Source: an uncultured Roseburia sp.
GTDB taxonomy: Bacteria; Bacillota; Clostridia; Lachnospirales; Lachnospiraceae
DNA: 7,642 nt
Assembly: GCA_934307185.1 (NCBI GenBank)
Contig: CAKRCJ010000103.1
Coordinates: forward strand, 1-7,642
Direction of reading: 5' to 3'
Below the pieces are notes generated by a model. That model worked only from the letters and a program-made list of their open reading frames with translations. It ran no database searches and was not told the DNA's origin. Numbering within the stretch: position 1 is the first letter of the stretch; each line of letters begins with the position of its first letter. Positions 1 through 4,846 of this stretch are shown here, piece after piece. A program made the translations under genes and the position numbers.

Positions 1-735
1 GAATATCCGAATTGTAACATGCTTATCTGGCAGGCTGCGGTAATGCTTGATGCAAGAAGAATAACGGATAAATGCAACAATCCGGAAAAATATGATAAAC
101 AGATTAACGAATGGTATGAGCTGGCACTGAATGACGAAAATGAAGATATACAGTACCATGCAGCAGATTCGTTGTTTGGATTTTATTTACGGAAAAAGGA
201 TTATGCCCAGGCAGAAAAATATTTGGACTATTTTTTCAATCGTGATCCTATGAAAAAAATTTACCAGGGCAGATTGTATCAGGAACAGGGAAAAATTGAA
301 GAGGCATATGCGATATATGAAGATGTGATTTTTTCGGAGTACAGTACATTTAATTTTGTACTTTCCATGATGGCAGGGCTGGCACTGAAAGAAGATGATA
401 TCTCTTATGCAAGATTTTTATCGGAGAAAATGCAGATAATATCGCATACATTGGAAATGGGAAAATATAATGAATATTCACCGATGCTTGATATTGTATG
501 TGCGGGGAAAGAAGTAGAGGGAACCTATAAAGTGGTAAAGCAGTTGCTTAAAAATGTGGATACCATGTATGATTTCCGGAAATCCCAATTATACAAGCAC
601 AAAAAATTTCGGGAGGTTAATAGTTCTATGTTTGAGACGGTTAAGACAGAACTGTTAGAAGCTTTTAGAAATGAAGAAGATTTCAGCTATATGAAAGGGT
701 ATGAACCATGGGAGAAGCTTATCTGTCAAAAGTAA
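1..735 (+). CDS. C-terminal part of a TPR-type (probably HTH/TPR) regulator, 5' partial
   Basis: The reading frame is open from base 1 (EYPNC before the first ATG at 19), so the gene very probably starts upstream of the window; the ATG at 19 has no ribosome site. The visible part is all-helical with TPR-like helical pairs. Examples are the HAADSLFGFYLRKKDYAQAEKYL segment (about nt 160-230) and the YQGRLYQEQGKIEEAYAIYE segment (about nt 262-321), both with the small/large residue spacing typical of TPRs. From memory of the family, this resembles the C-terminal half of Lachnospiraceae helix-turn-helix proteins with a TPR sensory domain, where an N-terminal XRE-type HTH binds DNA and the TPR region senses a peptide or partner. 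The HTH itself is not in the window, so the regulator call is inference. There is no signal peptide or membrane segment, and the C-terminus (GYEPWEKL near the end) looks natural, not truncated. Confidence 0.7.
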   Translation, partial: EYPNCNMLIWQAAVMLDARRITDKCNNPEKYDKQINEWYELALNDENEDIQYHAADSLFGFYLRKKDYAQAEKYLDYFFNRDPMKKIYQGRLYQEQGKIEEAYAIYEDVIFSEYSTFNFVLSMMAGLALKEDDISYARFLSEKMQIISHTLEMGKYNEYSPMLDIVCAGKEVEGTYKVVKQLLKNVDTMYDFRKSQLYKHKKFREVNSSMFETVKTELLEAFRNEEDFSYMKGYEPWEKLICQK

Positions 736-775
736 ATAATTTTTTGAAAAAAGTAAACAGGCAGATAAAAACAGT

Positions 776-809
776 TTTTGTTGCATAGTGGTTGGAATGA
801 TAATAATAT
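776..809 (+). promoter_or_regulatory. weak candidate promoter for the HEAQH-protein gene
   Basis: TTGCAT (781-786) lies 17 nt before TAATAT (804-809) in the only sizeable gap between gene 1 and the gene at 881. Only 3/6 and 4/6 positions match consensus, and the region is so AT-rich that chance matches are likely. It would give a leader of about 65 nt that includes the palindrome at 828-839. Confidence 0.25.
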
Positions 810-827
810 TTAGTTGGTATAACAGTT

Positions 828-839
828 AACACATGTGTT
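828..839. promoter_or_regulatory. 12-bp perfect palindrome, possible operator
   Basis: AACACATGTGTT is a perfect self-complementary palindrome between the candidate promoter and the ribosome site of the next gene. It could be a binding site for a dimeric regulator, for example the regulator encoded just upstream. There is no second copy in the window to support this. Confidence 0.25.
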
Positions 840-864
840 CGCAATTTGAATTAAATTTAGATAC

Positions 865-870
865 AGGAGA
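865..870 (+). promoter_or_regulatory. ribosome binding site fixing the start at 881
   Basis: AGGAGA lies 10 nt before the ATG at 881. The earlier in-frame ATG at 833 has no such site and lies inside a palindrome, so 881 is the better start. Confidence 0.75.
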
Positions 871-880
871 AAAATATAAT

Positions 881-1606
881 ATGACCCCAATAGATGAATT
901 ACTCATGCAAGGAAAACTTAGGGAAGCAATGCAAATTATGCGCCATCAGCCTGAATATAAAAAAGAACTGGAGAAATATGTCGATTTATTTGAGAAAAAG
1001 AATTATCATAAATATGAAGTGAGCGAAGTATTAAATGATATATTATTGGCTTATCAGGAATATTTCAGAGAGGTGTTCTATTGCGGCACAGACGAAGAAC
1101 AGGCTGCAGCACAGCTGATAGAGAAGCTATGTTCAGTTCTTTCTGTTTCAAAAGCAGACGAGGATATTCTTACAGAAAAATTGCAGGACACTTTTGAGAG
1201 GGAAGGATACCATGCTCTTTTTGGGAAAACGCAGGGATATTTTGGACCTTATATCTGGAAAGATACCGTTCCAACGTCCTATCAGGTAGAACTTCCTGAT
1301 GGAGTGGAAGAATATACCGTAAATATTCTGCGAGGTTTTCTGTTTCGTAGCTGGCTGGATTATCTGACATTTGGAAAATATGGTGCAGGAGGCTGGGCAT
1401 CTCAGGATGGAACAGTGAATTGCATAGAATGTGCTTATGATTTTGAAAGTGAGAAATTTACCGTTAATTTTTTAAAACATGAAGCACAGCATGTAAAAGA
1501 TATGCGGGAATTTCCGGGTCTTACACCGACAGAACTGGAGTACAGGGCAAAATTAGTGGAATTATTTGCTATCAGTACAGAAGAACTTAAAAATGATAAG
1601 TTATAA
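881..1606 (+). CDS. unknown protein with C-terminal HEAQH zinc-peptidase-like motif
   Basis: Predicted 241-aa soluble protein without signal peptide or membrane segment. The N-terminal ~90 residues are helical and charged (DELLMQGKLREAMQIM, then an E/K-rich segment). The C-terminal third contains HEAQH at residues 200-204, a match to the HExxH zinc-binding/catalytic motif, and is followed by an ELEYRAKLVEL segment whose Glu near residue 227 could be the third zinc ligand, as in gluzincin-type peptidases. I do not recognise a named family, so the peptidase call is inference from the motif. The motif sits close to the C-terminus: only 37 residues follow, ending in a double TAATAA stop. The 32-bp repeat begins 13 nt after the stop, so a C-terminal shortening is possible. 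I chose the ATG at 881 over 833 because only 881 has a ribosome site. The gene is separated from both neighbours by more than 100 nt, so it is probably a single transcription unit. Confidence 0.7.
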   Translation: MTPIDELLMQGKLREAMQIMRHQPEYKKELEKYVDLFEKKNYHKYEVSEVLNDILLAYQEYFREVFYCGTDEEQAAAQLIEKLCSVLSVSKADEDILTEKLQDTFEREGYHALFGKTQGYFGPYIWKDTVPTSYQVELPDGVEEYTVNILRGFLFRSWLDYLTFGKYGAGGWASQDGTVNCIECAYDFESEKFTVNFLKHEAQHVKDMREFPGLTPTELEYRAKLVELFAISTEELKNDKL

Positions 1607-1618
1607 TAAAATAAGTAA

Positions 1619-1648
1619 TTGCGAAACTCAATTTAAACTATCTATGAT
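1619..1648 (+). promoter_or_regulatory. possible promoter inside repeat copy A, toward the Nudix-HD gene
   Basis: TTGCGA (1619-1624, 4/6 to the -35 consensus) is separated by 18 nt from TATGAT (1643-1648, 5/6 to the -10 consensus). Transcription would start near 1655 and give a leader of about 64 nt to the ATG at 1719. Both boxes are among the bases conserved between the repeat copies, while the differences fall in the spacer. The -35 match is only moderate. Confidence 0.4.
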
Positions 1649-1650
1649 TG
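1619..1650 (+). repeat. 32-bp repeat, copy A (inverted copy at 6078-6109)
   Basis: The segment starts TTGCGAAACTCAATTT and ends TATCTATGATTG. Its reverse complement matches 6078-6109 at 29 of 32 positions, with all three differences in the centre (positions 17, 19 and 20 of the unit). Similarity stops sharply at both ends. Both copies start within 13 nt of a stop codon. It is probably a short dispersed intergenic element or a shared control site. Confidence 0.8.
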
Positions 1651-1718
1651 TACAAAACGAATAAAAGCATCGAAGACACACTATTATCTATTTAATAAAA
1701 ATAAAACAGGAGAACCTT

Positions 1719-2699
1719 ATGATAACCAAAGTTTACCCCATCGGAGAATTGCAAACATATAAATACGTAGTAATTTGTTCCCAGTATAAAGGAAAAATTC
1801 TTTTAAGCAGACACAAGGAAAGAACCACCTGGGAAACGCAGGGAGGGCATATCGAAAAAGGGGAAACACCGCTTGAGGCAGCAAAACGCGAACTTTACGA
1901 GGAGTCCGGTGCTACAGATTATTACATCGCACCGTTATGTGATTACCGGGCGGGAGAAAATGATGGCAAAGGTGCAAACGGCATGGTATTTAAAGCGGTC
2001 ATACATAAACTTGGGGCTATACCGGAAAGTGAGATGGCGGAGGTAAAGTCGTTTGACCGTTTACCGGATAATCTTACTTATCCTGCAATTACAACGGTAT
2101 TATTTGAGTATTTGCAAAAGAATGGACAGGTTTTATCTGCTCCGATTGCCAATATGCTGTTAAAAGAGGCGGCTTCCTGCAATCCCGGTCAATGGGAGCA
2201 GCACTGTGAGTTTGTGGCAGGGGCAGCACAAAAAATTGCGCAGGAATGTGCGGAACTTGACCCGGAAAAAGCATATGTTTTCGGATTGCTTCATGATATC
2301 GGCAGACGTTTCGGTGTTATTCAGCTTGCACATATTTATAACGGATATCATTACCTACTGGAATTAGGTTATGAAGATGCGGCAAAAATTGCACTTACAC
2401 ATTCTTTTGGGCACAGGAAAATTGAGGACTATCTCGGTAAGTTTGATATTTCAAAAGAAAAGCAGGGGGAATTAGTTTTTCTGCTTGAAAAGACGCAGTT
2501 TGATGATTATGATTATCTTATTCAATTGTGTGATGCAATCGCAAAGGCAGATGGAATTGTGACACTGGAAGAGCGGATGGAGGATGTCAAGAGCCGATAC
2601 GGATATTATCCACAGGAAATGTGGGATAGAAATGTGGAATTAAAGCAGTATTTTGAAGATAAAATGCAGAAAAATTTGTACGAGGTTGTGAAGGAATAA
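1719..2699 (+). CDS. Nudix hydrolase - HD domain fusion protein
   Basis: A 326-aa cytoplasmic protein with two hydrolase domains. The N-terminal domain (about 1-135) is a Nudix fold with a complete Nudix box: G43, E49, R57-E58, E61-E62 and G64 fit GX5EX7REUXEEXGU. It should cleave a nucleoside diphosphate linked to another group, with Mg2+ held by the box glutamates. The C-terminal domain (about 150-310) is an HD-superfamily phosphohydrolase: H162, HDIG at 192-195, further His at 205/211 and 228, and D272 provide the H...HD...D metal site. Substrates cannot be read from sequence; the joint arrangement suggests stepwise breakdown of a nucleotide or nucleotide-linked compound, or one catalytic and one regulatory domain. 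AGGAGA at 1708-1713, 5 nt before the ATG, fixes the start. The TAA stop overlaps the next ATG (TAATG), so the glycosidase downstream is co-translated. No damage to either domain is visible. Confidence 0.88.
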   Translation: MITKVYPIGELQTYKYVVICSQYKGKILLSRHKERTTWETQGGHIEKGETPLEAAKRELYEESGATDYYIAPLCDYRAGENDGKGANGMVFKAVIHKLGAIPESEMAEVKSFDRLPDNLTYPAITTVLFEYLQKNGQVLSAPIANMLLKEAASCNPGQWEQHCEFVAGAAQKIAQECAELDPEKAYVFGLLHDIGRRFGVIQLAHIYNGYHYLLELGYEDAAKIALTHSFGHRKIEDYLGKFDISKEKQGELVFLLEKTQFDDYDYLIQLCDAIAKADGIVTLEERMEDVKSRYGYYPQEMWDRNVELKQYFEDKMQKNLYEVVKE

Positions 2700-3628
2700 T
2701 GGAATATATAAATGGATTTACATTTGCACCTTTTGCAGGTGCCGGAACATTTGATACGGAAAACGCAAGGAAAAGTCTTAAAGTGATGAAGGAACGGACA
2801 GGCGCAAATTTTGTGACGTTTGTACCTGCGGGAGTACAGAGTACACCACAATCCGAGAATATTTGTTTTTCATCAGAAGCTACGATGAAAGATGATGAGT
2901 TGGTAAATATGATTAAATATGCTAAAACACTTGGACTTCGTGTAGCACTTAAGCCTACTGTAAATTGTATGAATGGAACATGGCGCGCACATATCAGTTT
3001 TTTTGATGAGGATGTAGTTTGCGAACCGAAATGGAGCAACTGGTTTCAATCATATATTGATTTCCAATTGCATTATGCCAAAATAGCTCAGGAAAATGAT
3101 TGTGAAATATTTATCGCAGGCTGTGAAATGGTGATGAGTGAGCATAGGGAAGAAGAATGGAGGAAAGTGATTGAGGAGATAAGGACGGTATATGATGGAC
3201 TTGTGTCATACAATACGGATAAATACCAGGAGCACAATGTCAAATGGTGGGATTGTGTAGATATTATTTCATCAAGTGGTTATTATCCGTTAGGCGATTG
3301 GGAAAATCAGCTTAATAGAATAGAAGCGGTTGTGAAAAAATATGATAAACCTTTCTTTTTTGCAGAAACTGGATGTATGTCAGTAGAAGGTTCTAAAGCT
3401 ATACCAAATAACTGGGAAATTAATGGAGACATTGACTTAGAAGGACAAGCACAGTGGTTTGAAGATATGTTTGTTGCATGTAGAAAAAGAGAATGGGTCA
3501 AAGGTGTTTGTATATGGTCATGGACAGCGGATTTGTACAAAAAATCAGATACAGACATACAGAAAAATTATGAAACCTACGCGAAACCGGCAGAGGCTGT
3601 CATAAAAAAATATTTTGGGAGTCTGTAA
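2699..3628 (+). CDS. GH113-type glycoside hydrolase, cytoplasmic (probable beta-mannosidic activity)
   Basis: A 309-aa single-domain protein that looks like a (beta/alpha)8-barrel glycosidase of the GH113 type. The strand-end motifs fit a clan GH-A retaining enzyme: IAGCEM with E143 as likely acid/base and FFAETG with E223 as likely nucleophile. The 80-residue separation agrees with the catalytic pair I remember for the characterised Alicyclobacillus GH113 mannanase. Other barrel-like features are LRVALKPTVNC (80-90), WWDCVDIISSSGYYPL (183-198) and GVCIWSW (269-275). GH113 members act on beta-1,4-mannan or manno-oligosaccharides; the exact substrate here is inferred. There is no signal peptide or transmembrane segment, so it probably acts inside the cell on imported oligosaccharides. 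Its ATG overlaps the stop of the Nudix-HD gene by one base, and AAGGA just upstream serves as ribosome site, indicating translational coupling. No sugar transporter is in view. Confidence 0.8.
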   Translation: MEYINGFTFAPFAGAGTFDTENARKSLKVMKERTGANFVTFVPAGVQSTPQSENICFSSEATMKDDELVNMIKYAKTLGLRVALKPTVNCMNGTWRAHISFFDEDVVCEPKWSNWFQSYIDFQLHYAKIAQENDCEIFIAGCEMVMSEHREEEWRKVIEEIRTVYDGLVSYNTDKYQEHNVKWWDCVDIISSSGYYPLGDWENQLNRIEAVVKKYDKPFFFAETGCMSVEGSKAIPNNWEINGDIDLEGQAQWFEDMFVACRKREWVKGVCIWSWTADLYKKSDTDIQKNYETYAKPAEAVIKKYFGSL

Positions 3629-3684
3629 CAACATCAAAACAGAAGTTAGATAGAGAGAAAAATCCACAACAGCGTATAGAGTAT

Positions 3685-3690
3685 GAGGGA
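3685..3690 (+). promoter_or_regulatory. ribosome binding site fixing the start at 3698
   Basis: GAGGGA lies 7 nt before the ATG at 3698. The in-frame ATG at 3683 has no ribosome site and overlaps this one, so 3698 is preferred. Confidence 0.65.
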
Positions 3691-3697
3691 TAAATGT

Positions 3698-4282
3698 ATG
3701 AACATACCACAGTCATTAAATTTGTTAAGAAATTCAGAGAATAACGAAATTGTATTTACGACACAGGAAGAACTGACAAATTATATTTTAAATAAAATTG
3801 ATAATTCCGGTTCAGACATGACGGAAGAGGAAAAAGCGCAAATGTCAGCGCGGATTGATGCCAAATTAAAGGCAGGAAAAAAGCTGACACCGGAAGAAGA
3901 AGATTTCCTGCGTAAGAATAACCCTCAGCTTTATATGCAGTATAAGCGTATCCGTGCAATGGCAGAGCAGATGACGCAGCAGTTAAAACAGGCGAAAACA
4001 AAACAGGAAGCAAACGGAATAATTACATCTGCAATGGCAGGAGTGTCGGATAAGGATCCGTATAAGGAGCAGATATTGGCAGCAATGAATGAAGTTGCCA
4101 AAGAGTTTAAGAAAACCGCTGCGTATAACCGGCTGCCGGAAAATGATGCGGATAAAAAAAGAAAAACAGATAATGCAAATGAAGATTTTCTGGATAAGGC
4201 AGAAGACAAAGAGGACTTAAGCTCATGGACACCGCTGCAGGAAATCATTGATGCCATGCCTTCTTTTAATTCAAAGGCATAG
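3698..4282 (+). CDS. hypothetical charged helical protein
   Basis: A 194-aa soluble protein of a family I do not recognise. It lacks a signal peptide, membrane segment and cysteines, and it is rich in Lys, Glu, Ala and Gln. Layout: a short N-terminal segment (MNIPQSLNLLRNSENNEIVF); helical stretches about 23-60 with an MTEEEKAQMSARI segment; an acidic/basic turn LTPEEEDFLRKNNPQLY (63-79); a long helix (80-100) with A/Q/M heptad-like spacing; another helix about 120-140; a low-complexity K/D/E linker (about 148-172); and a terminal helix ending PSFNSKA. Such composition suits a structural or adaptor protein, not an enzyme, but no function can be assigned. It lies 69 nt after the glycosidase stop with no terminator between, so it may be co-transcribed with the Nudix-HD/GH113 pair. 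A strong terminator hairpin starts 6 nt after its stop. Confidence 0.75.
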   Translation: MNIPQSLNLLRNSENNEIVFTTQEELTNYILNKIDNSGSDMTEEEKAQMSARIDAKLKAGKKLTPEEEDFLRKNNPQLYMQYKRIRAMAEQMTQQLKQAKTKQEANGIITSAMAGVSDKDPYKEQILAAMNEVAKEFKKTAAYNRLPENDADKKRKTDNANEDFLDKAEDKEDLSSWTPLQEIIDAMPSFNSKA

Positions 4283-4287
4283 AAGAA

Positions 4288-4326
4288 AAAAGTACGGTTT
4301 TTATCAGGGATAGAAATCGTATTTTT
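4288..4326. terminator. strong, probably bidirectional intrinsic terminator
   Basis: An 18-bp stem with a 3-nt AGG loop: 4288-4305 pairs with 4309-4326, with three G-U type pairs and otherwise Watson-Crick. It begins with a run of A and ends ATTTTT, so RNA from either strand has a hairpin followed by U-rich sequence. It lies just after the stop at 4282 and should end transcription of the 1719-4282 block. Confidence 0.8.
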
Positions 4327-4327
4327 A

Positions 4328-4357
4328 ACTTTATAGGAAATTACTTTCCTGTAAAGT
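4328..4357. repeat. second hairpin, 13-bp stem with TTAC loop
   Basis: ACTTTATAGGAAA (4328-4340) pairs along its full length with TTTCCTGTAAAGT (4345-4357); the single non-Watson-Crick pair is U-G. It starts one base after the previous hairpin. No long T-run follows on the + strand. It could be a second terminator stem, a 3'-end protecting hairpin or part of a composite repeat with the GC-rich element next to it. Confidence 0.65.
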
Positions 4358-4450
4358 AAAAAACGCTCCGCGAGGATGCGCACTGCGGCGTATAAGGTAG
4401 ATGTCGCAAGCGACCGCCGCAGGCGCGAGAATGTGCCAAGGCACATTCTT
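4358..4450 (-). ncRNA. GC-rich multi-hairpin element, possible minus-strand small RNA or dispersed repeat
   Basis: About two thirds of 4362-4427 is G or C, against an AT-rich background. Pairings seen: AGAATGTGC/GCACATTCT (4428-4436 with 4441-4449); GCGC plus CTGCGGCG with CGCCGCAG plus GCGC (4378-4390 with 4415-4426, one bulged A); GTCG/CGAC (4403-4406 with 4411-4414); and CGCTCC/GGA-GCG (4364-4369 with 4374-4380). Read on the minus strand, two hairpins carry CUUG loops, a known stable tetraloop class. The last hairpin is followed directly by TTTTTT (complement of 4358-4363), as in an intrinsic terminator. No protein-coding frame of note is present. No minus-strand gene lies beside it for the terminator to serve, which supports a short self-contained RNA. 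No good minus-strand promoter was found, so a REP/MITE-like repeat is an equal alternative. Confidence 0.4.
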
Positions 4451-4466
4451 TGTTCTAAATAAATCA

Positions 4467-4485
4467 TGTCAAAATCAAATTGACA
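4467..4485. promoter_or_regulatory. inverted repeat overlapping the -35 box, possible operator
   Basis: TGTCAA (4467-4472) and TTGACA (4480-4485) are perfect inverted arms separated by 7 nt; the right arm is the -35 hexamer itself. A dimeric repressor bound here would block polymerase. The HTH protein encoded at 4546 is the obvious candidate for autoregulation, but this is inference. Confidence 0.4.
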
Positions 4486-4508
4486 GAAAAATAATCAGAG
4501 TTTATAAT
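4480..4508 (+). promoter_or_regulatory. perfect-consensus sigma-A promoter for the HTH/M28 operon
   Basis: TTGACA (4480-4485), a 17-nt spacer and TATAAT (4503-4508): both hexamers and the spacing are exact consensus. Transcription should start near 4515, giving a leader of about 30 nt to the ATG at 4546. This is by far the best promoter in the window. Confidence 0.9.
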
Positions 4509-4545
4509 ATAGATAAAATCGAAGCGCCATGGGAGGTACGCCGTT

Positions 4546-4830
4546 ATGGGTGAAAATATTACATTTGAACAGGCATTAAAGAGAATAGAGCAGCTTGAAA
4601 AAGAGAATGCAGAACTTAAGGAAGAACTGGAATATTTTAAAAATCGAAAAATGAGCGGACGCCAGAAGCACAATGCAAAATGGACAGCCCTCTATAATGA
4701 TTTTGTTACCAGCTATGAGAGTGGGCTGCCTTTAGTTGAAATTGCAAAGAAAAATAATGTCAGTGAGAGAACGATTTACAGATATAAGGCTTATTATGAT
4801 AAAGTGAAAGAAAATGAGACAGAAGAATAA
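4546..4830 (+). CDS. small coiled-coil plus helix-turn-helix protein, putative DNA-binding regulator
   Basis: A 94-aa protein. Residues about 7-34 form a coiled coil (LKRIEQLEKENAELKEELEY with leucines at heptad positions), likely for dimerisation. Residues about 36-50 are a basic segment (KMSGRQKHNAKW). Residues about 62-83 are a clear HTH (LVEIAKKNNVSERTIYRYKAYY), similar to the C-terminal HTH of resolvases and the small first ORFs of some insertion sequences. There is no catalytic domain and no partner transposase ORF downstream, so a free-standing regulator is more likely than an IS fragment. GGGAGG at 4531-4536, 9 nt before the ATG, fixes the start. It is first in an operon with the peptidase 16 nt downstream, behind a perfect promoter with a possible operator, which suggests it represses its own operon. 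Confidence 0.75.
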   Translation: MGENITFEQALKRIEQLEKENAELKEELEYFKNRKMSGRQKHNAKWTALYNDFVTSYESGLPLVEIAKKNNVSERTIYRYKAYYDKVKENETEE

Positions 4831-4833
4831 CGC

Positions 4834-4840
4834 AGGAGAG
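4834..4840 (+). promoter_or_regulatory. ribosome binding site fixing the start at 4847
   Basis: AGGAGAG lies 6 nt before the ATG at 4847. The in-frame ATG at 4814 lies inside the upstream gene and has no such site; it would add only 11 residues. Confidence 0.8.
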
Positions 4841-4846
4841 ATTAAG

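Noticed and set aside
833..880. Upstream extension of the HEAQH gene to the ATG at 833
   Set aside because: No ribosome site precedes 833, and the ATG lies in a palindrome; AGGAGA is correctly placed for 881.
2587..3039. Minus-strand open frame of 150 codons opposite the Nudix-HD and glycosidase genes
   Set aside because: It lies antisense to two genes with clear catalytic motifs and shows no recognisable domain; a shadow frame.
4358..4450. Riboswitch or leader of the HTH/M28 operon
   Set aside because: The perfect promoter at 4480-4508 lies downstream of it, so the element is not in that operon's leader RNA.
3931..4467. Minus-strand open frame of 178 codons across the hypothetical gene and the intergenic hairpins
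   Set aside because: It is antisense to the gene at 3698 and runs through terminator and structured elements; its sequence is low-complexity and serine/leucine-rich without a domain.
4546..4830. Insertion-sequence first ORF (transposase OrfA)
   Set aside because: The HTH and coiled coil fit, but no OrfB/catalytic ORF, terminal inverted repeats or target duplication is visible, and the next gene is an intact peptidase in an operon.
4814..4846. Peptidase start at the ATG at 4814
   Set aside because: It overlaps the upstream gene and lacks a ribosome site, while AGGAGAG precedes the ATG at 4847.
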